DNA of 47,648 bases from Candidatus Zipacnadum vermilionense (GTDB taxonomy: Bacteria; Armatimonadota; Zipacnadia; Zipacnadales; Zipacnadaceae): positions 1 to 47,648 of the forward strand of contig JALGSV010000028.1 of NCBI GenBank assembly GCA_029821755.1, in the 5' to 3' direction. Shown here piece by piece: positions 17,181 to 24,878 of the stretch (within the stretch, counting starts at the first letter, position 1; every line of letters begins with the position of its first letter). Made by a program: the position numbers and the translations under genes. The notes beneath the pieces are model-generated. The model searched no databases. It was given only the letters and a program-made list of their open reading frames with translations, and had not been told where the DNA came from.

Positions 17181-19001
17181 CTAGTGGCACGGCTTCCCAG
17201 AGCGGCATCCCCTCGCCGACTCGGCCTTCTCCTTCCACATCTCCTCCAGCAGCCTCTCCAGCCCGAAGAAGTAGGCCCCGTGCATCTTCGCCTTGCGGAA
17301 GGCCTTACCGACCGGCCCTGCGCGGCGGACGGCTTCTCTGTACGCTGCGTTCGCCTGCGCGGCGCGATCCTCGCCGCCGGCGCAGCGGCCCAGCTCCTCG
17401 AGCATCTCCATCTGCGCCTCCATCTGGCGGCAGATACCCGCGCTGGTCTCCAAGGCCAGGCGCTCTCGGTCGGCCCATGGCGGTAACTTCTCCGGTAGGA
17501 CCGCGACGGCCTTCGTGAGTTGCTCCGCCGCCCGCGCGCAGCCCTTGCGGTAGGCGCGCGACTCCTTCACCGGGCGCTCGAGGAGGAAGCGGTAATCAAA
17601 GTAGCGGTCCAGTGGCCAGTCCGAGATATCCAGCCAGCGGTACGAGGCGCGCGCCTGGAGCCGCCAGGCCTTGAGCAGGCCGGGCACGCCCTGGGCCAGG
17701 CGCTTCAGCGGCTCCCAGGGGTCCGCTTCGAGGTCCCAGCACTGAGCGGCGAAGACGTGCAGGTTGCCGAGGATACCTACCACTGTGGCTACCAACAGGT
17801 GCTGGGCGCAGTCCAGCCCTTGGGATTTGTAGTACTTCAGGTCCGCCGCCACGACCTCCGGGATCAGGGGCATCATGGCCCGGAAGAGGATGTAGTCGCT
17901 GTAGTACTCGAAGGTCTCCCACTCGGGGCGCCCGAAGTAGTCGAGCGTCTTCTCCAGGCGCTCGCGGTGCCAGCGGTTGCGAGCACAAGAGGGGTCGTCG
18001 AGGGCATGGGCGTAGCAGCGCTCCCGGGGGGCCCAGAGGGGGAGTAGCGCCGGATGGGGCTTGACAAGGCGGGGCGGCTCCAGCGTGTCGTGGTACAGCA
18101 GGTGCGCGGTCTTGGCGTGGATATCTATGGAGCATACGCCCTCCGCTACCGCGTTGTTGGCGAGGAGGGCTTGGTCCTGCGGCGGCATGCCCATGCAGCG
18201 GGCGCAGTAGCACCAGCCTCCCGCGGGCAGGTCATCGGCCCAGAGATGATACGCGCGCGCGCCCGGTGAGGCCTGGGCAAAGCGCCTGGCTCCCTTGCGC
18301 ACCTTGTCCAACGCCGCGGGGCTGCTGGCGCAAAGATTGCTGTCGTTGAGCCGCGTCTTGTCGAAATCCGGCGGCTGCAGCGCACGGAAGTAATCGGGAT
18401 AGGCGGAGAAGTCGTCGCGGGGAAGGAACTGGGATAGGCCGTGGCCGCCCAGTTGCAAAGTCATCCCCCAGCGCTCGGCCTCGGCCTGGTACACCTTCCA
18501 CTCCTCCGGGCCGCCGTGGATGGATACCTCGTTGAACTGCAGTCGCGCGTACCACTGGCACCAGGCGGGGAACTCCGCCGGGGGCTGGGAATGGAAGATG
18601 CCGCGGCGGGCGAAGGCCGGGTTACGGAGAATCGGGGCCTGGGGGAAGCGCAGCGGCCCAGGCGACGGGAGGACCTCCGCACCGGGCTTGGGCCACAGCA
18701 CCCCGTGCCAGGCCAGATAGCCGCATACGGCGTTGAGCAGGCCCTTGGCGTTGCGGGCGGCAATCACCATCCCGGTCCCGGTGGGGAAGAGCAGGTACCC
18801 GTCGTCCTTCACCTGCGCCAACTCGGTCTCGGGCAGGGGCTCCGCCTCCCCGAGCAAGAGCTGATACGGCGGCACGGACCCAACCACGGACTGTGCCGGT
18901 CGGCGGCTGTAATGAAGAAGAAAATCGCTAAGCACGACCAGCGCCTGGCGCGCCGGCGCCTCGTCGCAGGGGGCATGGTTGATGATCACGGCTGAAGACA
19001 T
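17181..19001 (-). CDS. DUF4838-like glycoside-hydrolase-related protein
   Basis: A 606-residue protein with ATG 19001 chosen for its GAGAGG site; the frame open to 19070 has no support. Residues 1-130 resemble the small domain in front of GH67/GH20-type barrels (a LLLGEAEPL strand, KDDGYLLFPTGTGMVIAA, then GLLNAVCGYLAWHGVLWPKP). Residues 150-480 form a barrel-like region with a cysteine cluster GGWCYCARCMGM, comparable to the C-x-C-x2-C block seen in DUF4838 proteins and possibly a metal site. The C-terminal 130 residues are helical. No signal peptide is seen. The function is unknown; related proteins sit in polysaccharide-use loci. It is the first gene of the minus-strand series that includes the oxidoreductase, the GH95-like enzyme and the CARDB protein. 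Confidence 0.7.
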   Translation of the reverse strand: MSSAVIINHAPCDEAPARQALVVLSDFLLHYSRRPAQSVVGSVPPYQLLLGEAEPLPETELAQVKDDGYLLFPTGTGMVIAARNAKGLLNAVCGYLAWHGVLWPKPGAEVLPSPGPLRFPQAPILRNPAFARRGIFHSQPPAEFPAWCQWYARLQFNEVSIHGGPEEWKVYQAEAERWGMTLQLGGHGLSQFLPRDDFSAYPDYFRALQPPDFDKTRLNDSNLCASSPAALDKVRKGARRFAQASPGARAYHLWADDLPAGGWCYCARCMGMPPQDQALLANNAVAEGVCSIDIHAKTAHLLYHDTLEPPRLVKPHPALLPLWAPRERCYAHALDDPSCARNRWHRERLEKTLDYFGRPEWETFEYYSDYILFRAMMPLIPEVVAADLKYYKSQGLDCAQHLLVATVVGILGNLHVFAAQCWDLEADPWEPLKRLAQGVPGLLKAWRLQARASYRWLDISDWPLDRYFDYRFLLERPVKESRAYRKGCARAAEQLTKAVAVLPEKLPPWADRERLALETSAGICRQMEAQMEMLEELGRCAGGEDRAAQANAAYREAVRRAGPVGKAFRKAKMHGAYFFGLERLLEEMWKEKAESARGCRSGKPCH

Positions 19002-19094
19002 GGAAGGAAACCTCTCTGGAGTTAGGGGGTGAAACGGGGTGATTTTAGGCAATGCCCCCCACGGCGTCAAGCAATTCCCACGGGCCGCGGCCGT

Positions 19095-19123
19095 TTGACT
19101 ATTCCCCGGCCCTCGCCTACACT
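19095..19123 (+). promoter_or_regulatory. candidate sigma-70-type promoter for the MATE gene
   Basis: TTGACT (19095-19100, 5 of 6 to consensus) and TACACT (19118-19123, 4 of 6) are separated by exactly 17 nt in the divergent gap, ending 79 nt before the MATE start codon. It is the best promoter-like match I saw in the window. Transcription is not shown by the sequence itself. Confidence 0.5.
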
Positions 19124-19202
19124 ACGATGTGTTCTCGTGCTGCCGCCACGGGCGAGGACGCTTGTGGTGCCGCGTATCGCGAGACAGTGGAGAATCACTG
19201 AG

Positions 19203-20573
19203 ATGCAGAAACGCATCGCGGACCTGGGGGTCGCGCCTCTGGGTTCGCTTTTGCTTAAGTTAAGTGTGCCTGCCATCGCCGGAATGCTGGTGATGGCGTT
19301 GTATAACATCATTGACACCTTCTGGGCCGGTCGGCTGGGCACGGAGGCTGTCGCGGCCCTGACGGTGGTCTTTCCTTGGCAGATGATCGTAGGGGCGCTG
19401 GGGGTCAGCACCGGGGTGGGGGTGTCCTCGCTGGTGGCGCGTCGCTTCGGTGAGGGACGCGGGGAAACGAGCAACCGCACCGCGGGGCAGACGGTTCTCT
19501 TCGCCGGTGTCGTGGGTCCAGCGCTCGGCGCGACAGCCGTATTCTTCTCCCTGCCGGTGGTCAGGCTGTTCGGGGCTACCCCGGCGCTGGAGGGCCTCGC
19601 TCGGGACTACCTGCACGCGGTGGCGCTGGGCGTGCCCTTTGTGCTCTTCCTCATGTCCACCAGCGGCCTGTACCGCGGGGCGGGCAACACGGTCTTCCCC
19701 ACCATTACCATCGTGATCTCCGCGGTGCTCAACGCGATGCTGGCGCCACTGTTGATCCTCGGACCGTGGGGCCTGCCTCGCCTGGGGGTGACCGGGCTGG
19801 GCTTGGCCACCGCCCTCTCGCAGTTCCTGGCCAGCCTGGTCGCCATGGTCTACTTGTGGAGCCGGCACAGCGGCTTCCGGGTGCGCCTGCGGCACCTGAA
19901 CCCCAACCTGGGTGTCCTCAAGGACATCGCCCAGGTCGGCGCGCCGGCCTTCGCCATGCAGGTAGTGGGCAGCGTGATGATATCACTCTACAACGGCGTG
20001 CTCGGCAGCTTTGGCACCGTCGCCATTGCCGCCTACGGCATCAACTTCCGTCTGCTGATGGTGGTCATGATGCCCATTTTCGGCACCTCGCAAGGGCTTC
20101 TGCCCATCGTGGGCTTCAACTACGGGGCGCGGAAGTACGATCGCATGTGGCGGGGGATAAGGATAGCAGCGGTGGGAACCGGCGTCGCGGGCCTGGTCCT
20201 GGGGGCGGCGCTCTGGCTGGGGGCGCCGCAGATCACCCGCCTATTCACGGGCGACTCGGAGTTGGAGCATCTCGCGATCCGGGCCATCCGTATCACGATC
20301 GTAACGATGTGGCTGGTAGGGCCGCAGATCATGTTCGTCTCGGCGATGCAGGGCATGGGCCACGGCACGCACGCGCTGGTGCTGGCCCTCACCCGCCAGC
20401 TCATCTTCCTCACGCCGGGCCTCTACTTCTTATCCCACCGCTTCGGGATCACGGGGGCTTACGTCGCCCAACCGGTGGCGGACGTCCTATCCTTCTTCGT
20501 CACGGCCGGTTTCCTGTTGTACATGGTTAGGCGGTACCGGCCGGACCGGGCGCCCTTGCAGGGCGTCGAATAA
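19203..20573 (+). CDS. MATE-family multidrug/metabolite exporter
   Basis: A 456-residue protein, the usual length for MATE transporters, read from ATG 19203; the frame extends back to 19029 but those 58 residues are arginine- and proline-rich and not membrane-like. It has about twelve membrane segments in two halves. Family signatures include the N-terminal PAIAGMLVMALYNIIDTFW, VSSLVARRFGEG in loop 2-3, and the second-half pair FGTSQGLLPIVGFNYGA. These inner-membrane antiporters expel drugs or metabolites using Na+ or H+. It stands alone between two opposing series, with its own promoter candidate and a hairpin-rich 3' end. It has no evident link to the glycan genes. Confidence 0.92.
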   Translation: MQKRIADLGVAPLGSLLLKLSVPAIAGMLVMALYNIIDTFWAGRLGTEAVAALTVVFPWQMIVGALGVSTGVGVSSLVARRFGEGRGETSNRTAGQTVLFAGVVGPALGATAVFFSLPVVRLFGATPALEGLARDYLHAVALGVPFVLFLMSTSGLYRGAGNTVFPTITIVISAVLNAMLAPLLILGPWGLPRLGVTGLGLATALSQFLASLVAMVYLWSRHSGFRVRLRHLNPNLGVLKDIAQVGAPAFAMQVVGSVMISLYNGVLGSFGTVAIAAYGINFRLLMVVMMPIFGTSQGLLPIVGFNYGARKYDRMWRGIRIAAVGTGVAGLVLGAALWLGAPQITRLFTGDSELEHLAIRAIRITIVTMWLVGPQIMFVSAMQGMGHGTHALVLALTRQLIFLTPGLYFLSHRFGITGAYVAQPVADVLSFFVTAGFLLYMVRRYRPDRAPLQGVE

Positions 20574-20578
20574 GAGTA

Positions 20579-20596
20579 GGCAGGCCTCCGCCTGCC
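20579..20596. repeat. hairpin after the MATE gene
   Basis: GGCAGGC (20579-20585) pairs with GCCTGCC (20590-20596) over a CTCC loop, 5 nt after the MATE stop codon. It is preceded by GTAG, as in the stop-associated elements elsewhere. It could serve as a transcript end but lacks a T-run. Confidence 0.6.
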
Positions 20597-20601
20597 CCCG
20601 C

Positions 20602-20638
20602 GCAAAGAAAAGCCCCCTCTCCTATGAAGAAGAGGGGG
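20602..20638 (-). terminator. rho-independent terminator of the cyclophilin-gene transcript
   Basis: CCCCCTCT (20613-20620) and AGAGGGGG (20631-20638) form an 8-bp stem with a 10-nt loop. Read on the minus strand the stem is followed by CTTTTCTTT, a fair U-tract, 24 nt beyond the stop codon of the membrane-anchored cyclophilin. It is the only hairpin-plus-T-run terminator I found in the window. Between convergent genes it may also slow plus-strand transcripts. Confidence 0.7.
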
Positions 20639-20661
20639 TACGTGTGTAAGACGCCGTTGTT

Positions 20662-21861
20662 CTACCCGTTTCCCGGTACTCGCGCCTTCTTGGCGGCTTC
20701 CTCCGCCACGGGGGCATCCGGGGATTCCTTCTCCACCGTCACCTTCTCCATCTTGTCGCCGACCTGGATCTTGTCGACGACGTCCATCCCCTTCAGGACC
20801 TTCCCGAAGACGGAATGCTTCATGTCCAGGTGGCTGGCCGGGCCGGTGACGATGAAGAACTGGCTGCCTCCGGTGTCGGGGAGAGCCGTCTTGGCCATGG
20901 AGAGCGTGCCCCGGGTGTGCTTGAGGCTGGGCTTGAGTTCGTCGGGGATGGTGAAGCCGGGGCCGCCGTTGCCGGTGCCGGTGGGGTCACCGCCCTGAAT
21001 CACGAAGTTGGGTTCGACCCGGTGGAAGGTGACGCCGTCGTAGTAGCCGGACTTCACCAGCAACAGGAAGCTGCCCGCAGTGATGGGGGCGTCCTTGTCA
21101 AAAAGCTCCAGGACGAGGTCGCCCTGGCTGGTCTGCATCTTCACCACGGAGCCCGTGGCGTTGGCAATGTCGGTCATGGATTTCTCCTCGGTGGGTGGAT
21201 TGATGGAGGGCGCATTCGAGGCCTGCCCCTTCGAACTCGAGAGGCGGGGAGATGGGAGGGAGGCCTTCTCCTCCGGGGTCAGGTGGGGCCGAAAGACGCC
21301 AGCGAAGCTCAGCCCGGCTAGAATCGCCAGCACCACGAAGGCGGCCCCGACCCACACCATCGGGTTGAGACTACGCTGCGGCGTGGCCGCGGGAATCGGC
21401 GGCGCCGTGTCCAGACCGCGCTGGCGCATAAGCTCTTCCAGGCGGTCGAAGAACTCCTGGACCGCTGCAGGTAGTTTGGTGCCGCCATCCAGCGCGAGTA
21501 GGTCCTGGATGACCACCTGGACCGAGGCGCCCTCGCTGCCATCGGTCAGGGGCCGGAGGCGCACCTCCCACCCGCGCGGCGCGCCCGTCTCGCCACCGCT
21601 CCGCGGTTGCGTAGCCCGGCGCAGCCCGGCAGCCTTGTCGACCTCGTCGACCGTCAGGTCCACCGCCGCGCCGGCGTCTCCGACTACCTCCCACAGCTTG
21701 GCCGCCGCGGCAGAGTATTTGCGAGTTTCACGATGAGTAGCGATAGGACCAGGCACCTCCTTGGGGGGGGCGGGTGGAAAGTGGGAAACGACGGGTGTAG
21801 ACAACGAAAGCACAGCAGCCGCCCACGCGTACTTACCGACAATCCAGCACGGGGCGACCAC
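20662..21861 (-). CDS. membrane-anchored cyclophilin-type peptidyl-prolyl isomerase with extra N-terminal domain
   Basis: The open frame gives 399 residues if begun at GTG 21861; the true start is uncertain because the only strong upstream ribosome site (AAGGAGG near 21763-21757) is followed by no standard in-frame start. Residues 48-148 form an unrecognised, possibly SRPBCC-like, domain. Residues 168-190 are one membrane segment (PMVWVGAAFVVLAILAGLSF). Residues 192-228 are a flexible linker. Residues 229-399 are a complete cyclophilin domain (FHRVEPNFVIQGGD, GGSQFFIV, HSVFGKVLKGMD) that keeps the catalytic arginine. The likely topology puts the isomerase outside the membrane, helping exported proteins fold. 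A strong internal start at 21177 could also make a free 171-residue isomerase, the usual PpiB size. It follows the HtrA-like gene and ends at a terminator. Confidence 0.75.
   Translation of the reverse strand: MVAPCWIVGKYAWAAAVLSLSTPVVSHFPPAPPKEVPGPIATHRETRKYSAAAAKLWEVVGDAGAAVDLTVDEVDKAAGLRRATQPRSGGETGAPRGWEVRLRPLTDGSEGASVQVVIQDLLALDGGTKLPAAVQEFFDRLEELMRQRGLDTAPPIPAATPQRSLNPMVWVGAAFVVLAILAGLSFAGVFRPHLTPEEKASLPSPRLSSSKGQASNAPSINPPTEEKSMTDIANATGSVVKMQTSQGDLVLELFDKDAPITAGSFLLLVKSGYYDGVTFHRVEPNFVIQGGDPTGTGNGGPGFTIPDELKPSLKHTRGTLSMAKTALPDTGGSQFFIVTGPASHLDMKHSVFGKVLKGMDVVDKIQVGDKMEKVTVEKESPDAPVAEEAAKKARVPGNG
21184..21189 (-). promoter_or_regulatory. internal ribosome site before ATG 21177
   Basis: GAGGAG on the minus strand lies 6 nt before an in-frame ATG at the exact boundary between linker and cyclophilin domain. 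This is stronger than anything at the long-form start. It suggests that a soluble cyclophilin of 171 residues may be made from the same gene. Confidence 0.5.
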
Positions 21862-21950
21862 GCCAGACTGCCCCGATCTGCTTCGTCAAGTTGCTAGTTA
21901 GAACGCTGCGGCGGGGGGCAGTAGTTCCCACCTTCCCCCTCCGGTCGCTC

Positions 21951-23501
21951 CTATCCGTTCATAGGCACGTCGCCGTACACCTTCTTATAGCTGACTGCCT
22001 CGCCGTCGCAGCTATTGGCGAGGATGGCCAGGTAGTCGGGGGTGATGAAGGTGTGCGGAACCTGGTTCTCCCAGAGTATGTCGCCGTCGGTGTCCAGACT
22101 CAGGCGGCCGAAGGGATCATCCCAGTTGCGCTGGAGCAGCTCGATGGCCGCGGTCCCCTTGCCCGGGTCGTCGTCGCCGGGCATGCCCCCGACCCAGCAG
22201 TGTGTCCAGATCATCCCCTGGATGATGGAGATGTTGACGGAGACGTCGTCCTTGTAGGGTAGCGTGAAGAAGGCGTCCTCGTCATCGCCCTTCTGTTCGA
22301 ACTGCAGGCCGGAAGCTTGCAGCGTCTGCTGGAGCTTGGCTACAAGCTCCAGTTCGTCGCCACCGGGATAGAGGTCGTCGGGGTCCTCGGGGTCCTCGCC
22401 GGCCATGATCTTGTCCCAGCGCGCGGCCTGGTTGGCGCCGGCCAGGGCCAGGGTCTTGAGATAGGCGGGGCTGACGGCCGAGAAGGGAATCTGGGCCTCC
22501 CAATATAGCTCTAGCCAGCCGTCCTCGTTCTCATAGGCGCTGAGCCGGCCGACGGGGTCGGTGTAGTTGAAGCGCAGGGCCTGTAGAGCGTTCTCCCCTC
22601 GCTCGCTATCGTCCTCCCCGGGCAGCTCGCCCAGGGGCACGTAGGCGCGCAGGAAATCCTCGTACTCGTGGACCGTGACCGTGATGTCGTTGTCATAGGG
22701 CAGTTCGAAGAGGGCGCCCTCTTTCTCCTCGTAGTTGAGCTTGGCGGCATCGAGGAGATCCATGATCCTCTTGCCGGGGATCTCGGGCTTGGGGTCTTCG
22801 CGCGGATCGCTCTTGAGCCAGTCGCGCAGAACGTTGGAGGGGATGGCGAACTTGGTCATGGAGTTGGAGGCCGTCAGGGTCAGGGAATGAATGCCCAAGA
22901 CCCGCCCGTCGGCGTCCACCACCGGCCCGCCCGAATTGCCGCCTTCGGCCATGGCGTCGTGCTCCAGGTACTTGTGGTTTTCCCAGGTGCGCTTGGCCGT
23001 GACGCTGCCGGAGCGGATGGAGATCTCGCGCAGGCCCAGCGGGTGACCGCAGGCGTAGATGTCAGTGGTCTCGGCCACGGCCTCGGAGTCGGCCAGCGCT
23101 AGGAAGACCGGCGTGGCCAGCTCCACCTTGATCACGGCCAGATCAAGGTAGGGGTTCTCCCGGAGCACCTCAGCCGTGTAGCTCTTCTCCTGGTCGGTGC
23201 CCGAGTGGAAGAAGACGGTGATGTCGCGGTTATCGGCGGGGGAGGTGCCTCCGTCCTCCCTCTCCATATCCATGGAGACAACGTGGTAGTTAGTGACGAT
23301 CTGGCCGTCGGCGGAGATGAGGAAGCCGCTGCCGCGGCCGCCGGAGGCGTCCCCGTCGGTAGTGGTCAAATCCACGTCAATGAGCACGACGGAATCCTTG
23401 ATGCGCTGGACAAGGTAGGCGGACAGACTGGCCTGGGCGGCTCCCGCGAACAGGAGCAGGGCCAGGGAGAGCAGGGCAGTTACGAGAAGCGGTTTGCGCA
23501 T
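21951..23501 (-). CDS. HtrA-like exported serine protease with duplicated YbjN-like C-terminal domain and no PDZ
   Basis: A 516-residue protein from ATG 23501 (GGAGGTG upstream; the frame is open to 23576). Residues 1-24 are a signal peptide (LLLFAGAAQA). Residues 28-232 are a trypsin-like domain of the DegP/HtrA type with triad His73 (TNYHVV), Asp120 (YLDLAV) and Ser190 (EGGNSGGP). HtrA proteins usually end in PDZ domains. Here residues 244-365 and 385-510 are two related copies of another domain: each has a helix, an LPYD-D or LPYKDD strand, a G-LPGEDD or GGMPGDDD turn, and a DP-GRLS strand followed by a W-bearing hairpin. The shape resembles YbjN or secretion-chaperone folds. It is probably envelope quality control, downstream of the URO-D-like gene and upstream of the anchored cyclophilin. 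Confidence 0.85.
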   Translation of the reverse strand: MRKPLLVTALLSLALLLFAGAAQASLSAYLVQRIKDSVVLIDVDLTTTDGDASGGRGSGFLISADGQIVTNYHVVSMDMEREDGGTSPADNRDITVFFHSGTDQEKSYTAEVLRENPYLDLAVIKVELATPVFLALADSEAVAETTDIYACGHPLGLREISIRSGSVTAKRTWENHKYLEHDAMAEGGNSGGPVVDADGRVLGIHSLTLTASNSMTKFAIPSNVLRDWLKSDPREDPKPEIPGKRIMDLLDAAKLNYEEKEGALFELPYDNDITVTVHEYEDFLRAYVPLGELPGEDDSERGENALQALRFNYTDPVGRLSAYENEDGWLELYWEAQIPFSAVSPAYLKTLALAGANQAARWDKIMAGEDPEDPDDLYPGGDELELVAKLQQTLQASGLQFEQKGDDEDAFFTLPYKDDVSVNISIIQGMIWTHCWVGGMPGDDDPGKGTAAIELLQRNWDDPFGRLSLDTDGDILWENQVPHTFITPDYLAILANSCDGEAVSYKKVYGDVPMNG

Positions 23502-23594
23502 AGCCGGGCACCTCCAACTGGAGTGGCAAAGACGCGTCTGCCCACAATAGTAGCACTTGCGGACGACAGTAGGCAAGAGGCGAGGGCCCCGGGG

Positions 23595-24824
23595 TCAGGC
23601 GTACTCCTCCACCATCTGCATCGCAATGCCCTCCCATTCCCAAAGGCGCTGCGGCTTGCCGCGAAGGGTGTGGATATCCTTGAGGATCAACTCCACCCGG
23701 CAGCCGCGGGTGCGTTCCAGGATTTCCCGCAGATGGGCGTGGACGTGGTCGGGATGGAAGGCCTCTCCGGCCAGGTACGCGGGGTTGGGCTTGCTGGAGA
23801 AAATATAGTCGGCGCCTACGGCCTCTACGGCCGCCTCCAGGTCGATGAAGGGACTCATGGAGATACGGCGCAGGTTCCTCACCGAGCGCAGTATACCCAC
23901 TTTGTAGTGCAGTGGCTCGCAGCAGCCGTAACAGGAAAGACCGAAGCGCTCCAGGTAGGGGCGCTCGAATTGCAGGCAGAACTCCTCATGCATGGCCGGG
24001 GAGACTTCCGAGAAGATCTGTCCGGTAGCGGTGCCCCACTGGTCCAGCGGGCGGACGTGAGCCGCGTCGCAGTCAGGCTGCGGAAGCTGGTCGGTGATTC
24101 CCAGGCCCCCGGAGCCGACGCGGAAGTTGTTGTTCGAGGTTGAGAGCAGACCGTAGGTCTCCAACTGGTCCAGCCGGGCGTTGGTAGCCTCCATGTAACG
24201 CCGCGCCGACTCGCGGACCAACTCAGGGTTGTCGGTCATGTCCGTGTATAACTCCTGGATGCCGTACCAACGCACCAGGTTGTCCCACGCCGCGCACCAC
24301 TCGTGCATCACCCCGCGTTTCTCCACGGGGAGGATGCCGTCGAAGGTCTCCGCCATCCACAGATAGTTGCGCTCGGTGGCGCCCCAATCGGGGGTGATCT
24401 CCGGCGTGCGAATCTTCTCCAGATCGGCCAGGGCGGTGATAGTGGGGATGTAATCCACCGCGCCCATCTCCATCCCCGAGGAGCGGGTATGCTGCTCGAT
24501 ACCGTAGCCGGTATCCGAGAACACATAGGAGGAATAGAGCACCGGATCGAGCACCATGTCGCCGGGGAAGTGTCGCCACTGGTACAACGTGCAGCGCAGA
24601 TGGTTCTCCAGTCCGCGGCAGGCGGGGTCCTGGCAGCGGAGGGTCAACTCGTCGTCCACGTTCATCTCATGCCAGGGGATCTCATTGATCAACACCAGCG
24701 GACGGACGGGCTCCAGCCGATTCAGGCGGCGCCAGAGGTCGGCCTTCTCGTCGTGAAGGGGCAGGGCAGCGGCCTCGGCATATACGCGGCCGAGTTCGCG
24801 GAGGATTTGGGTATCGGTATTCAT
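23595..24824 (-). CDS. URO-D-like (uroporphyrinogen decarboxylase-fold) protein, probably not heme-related
   Basis: A 409-residue protein starting after GGGAGC. The barrel fold of URO-D and MtaA-type methyltransferases is suggested by HEWCAAWDNLVRWYG, the segment YGCCEPLHYKVG and the closing strand GADYIFSSKPNPAYL. The YGCCEPLH site could bind zinc, as in corrinoid-dependent methyltransferases, where thiol methylation uses a zinc-bound centre. No corrinoid protein or activating gene is present, and heme genes are absent. Real URO-D enzymes are nearer 350 residues with a different N-terminus. Possible roles include demethylation or an isomerase-like reaction on a glycan-derived substrate. It sits 49 nt after the GH29 gene and 93 nt before the HtrA-like gene. 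Confidence 0.7.
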   Translation of the reverse strand: MNTDTQILRELGRVYAEAAALPLHDEKADLWRRLNRLEPVRPLVLINEIPWHEMNVDDELTLRCQDPACRGLENHLRCTLYQWRHFPGDMVLDPVLYSSYVFSDTGYGIEQHTRSSGMEMGAVDYIPTITALADLEKIRTPEITPDWGATERNYLWMAETFDGILPVEKRGVMHEWCAAWDNLVRWYGIQELYTDMTDNPELVRESARRYMEATNARLDQLETYGLLSTSNNNFRVGSGGLGITDQLPQPDCDAAHVRPLDQWGTATGQIFSEVSPAMHEEFCLQFERPYLERFGLSCYGCCEPLHYKVGILRSVRNLRRISMSPFIDLEAAVEAVGADYIFSSKPNPAYLAGEAFHPDHVHAHLREILERTRGCRVELILKDIHTLRGKPQRLWEWEGIAMQMVEEYA

Positions 24825-24836
24825 TGGCAGCTCCCA

Positions 24837-24878
24837 TGTAGGGCGCGGGCTCGTACCGCGCCGTCGGTGCTCCCTACA
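24837..24878. repeat. 42-bp mini-element with TGTAGGG/CCCTACA ends covering the GH29 stop codon
   Basis: TGTAGGG (24837-24843) and CCCTACA (24872-24878) are perfect terminal inverted repeats. Inside lies GGCGCGG (24842-24848) pairing with CCGCGCC (24856-24862). The GH29 stop codon (24874-24876 on the minus strand) is within the right end. The segment 24841-24860 matches 28821-28840 in 19 of 20 bases. Confidence 0.85.

Noticed and set aside
19029-19202. 58-residue extension of the MATE exporter
   Set aside because: It is basic and proline-rich, overlaps the promoter candidate, and is not present in the transporter family.
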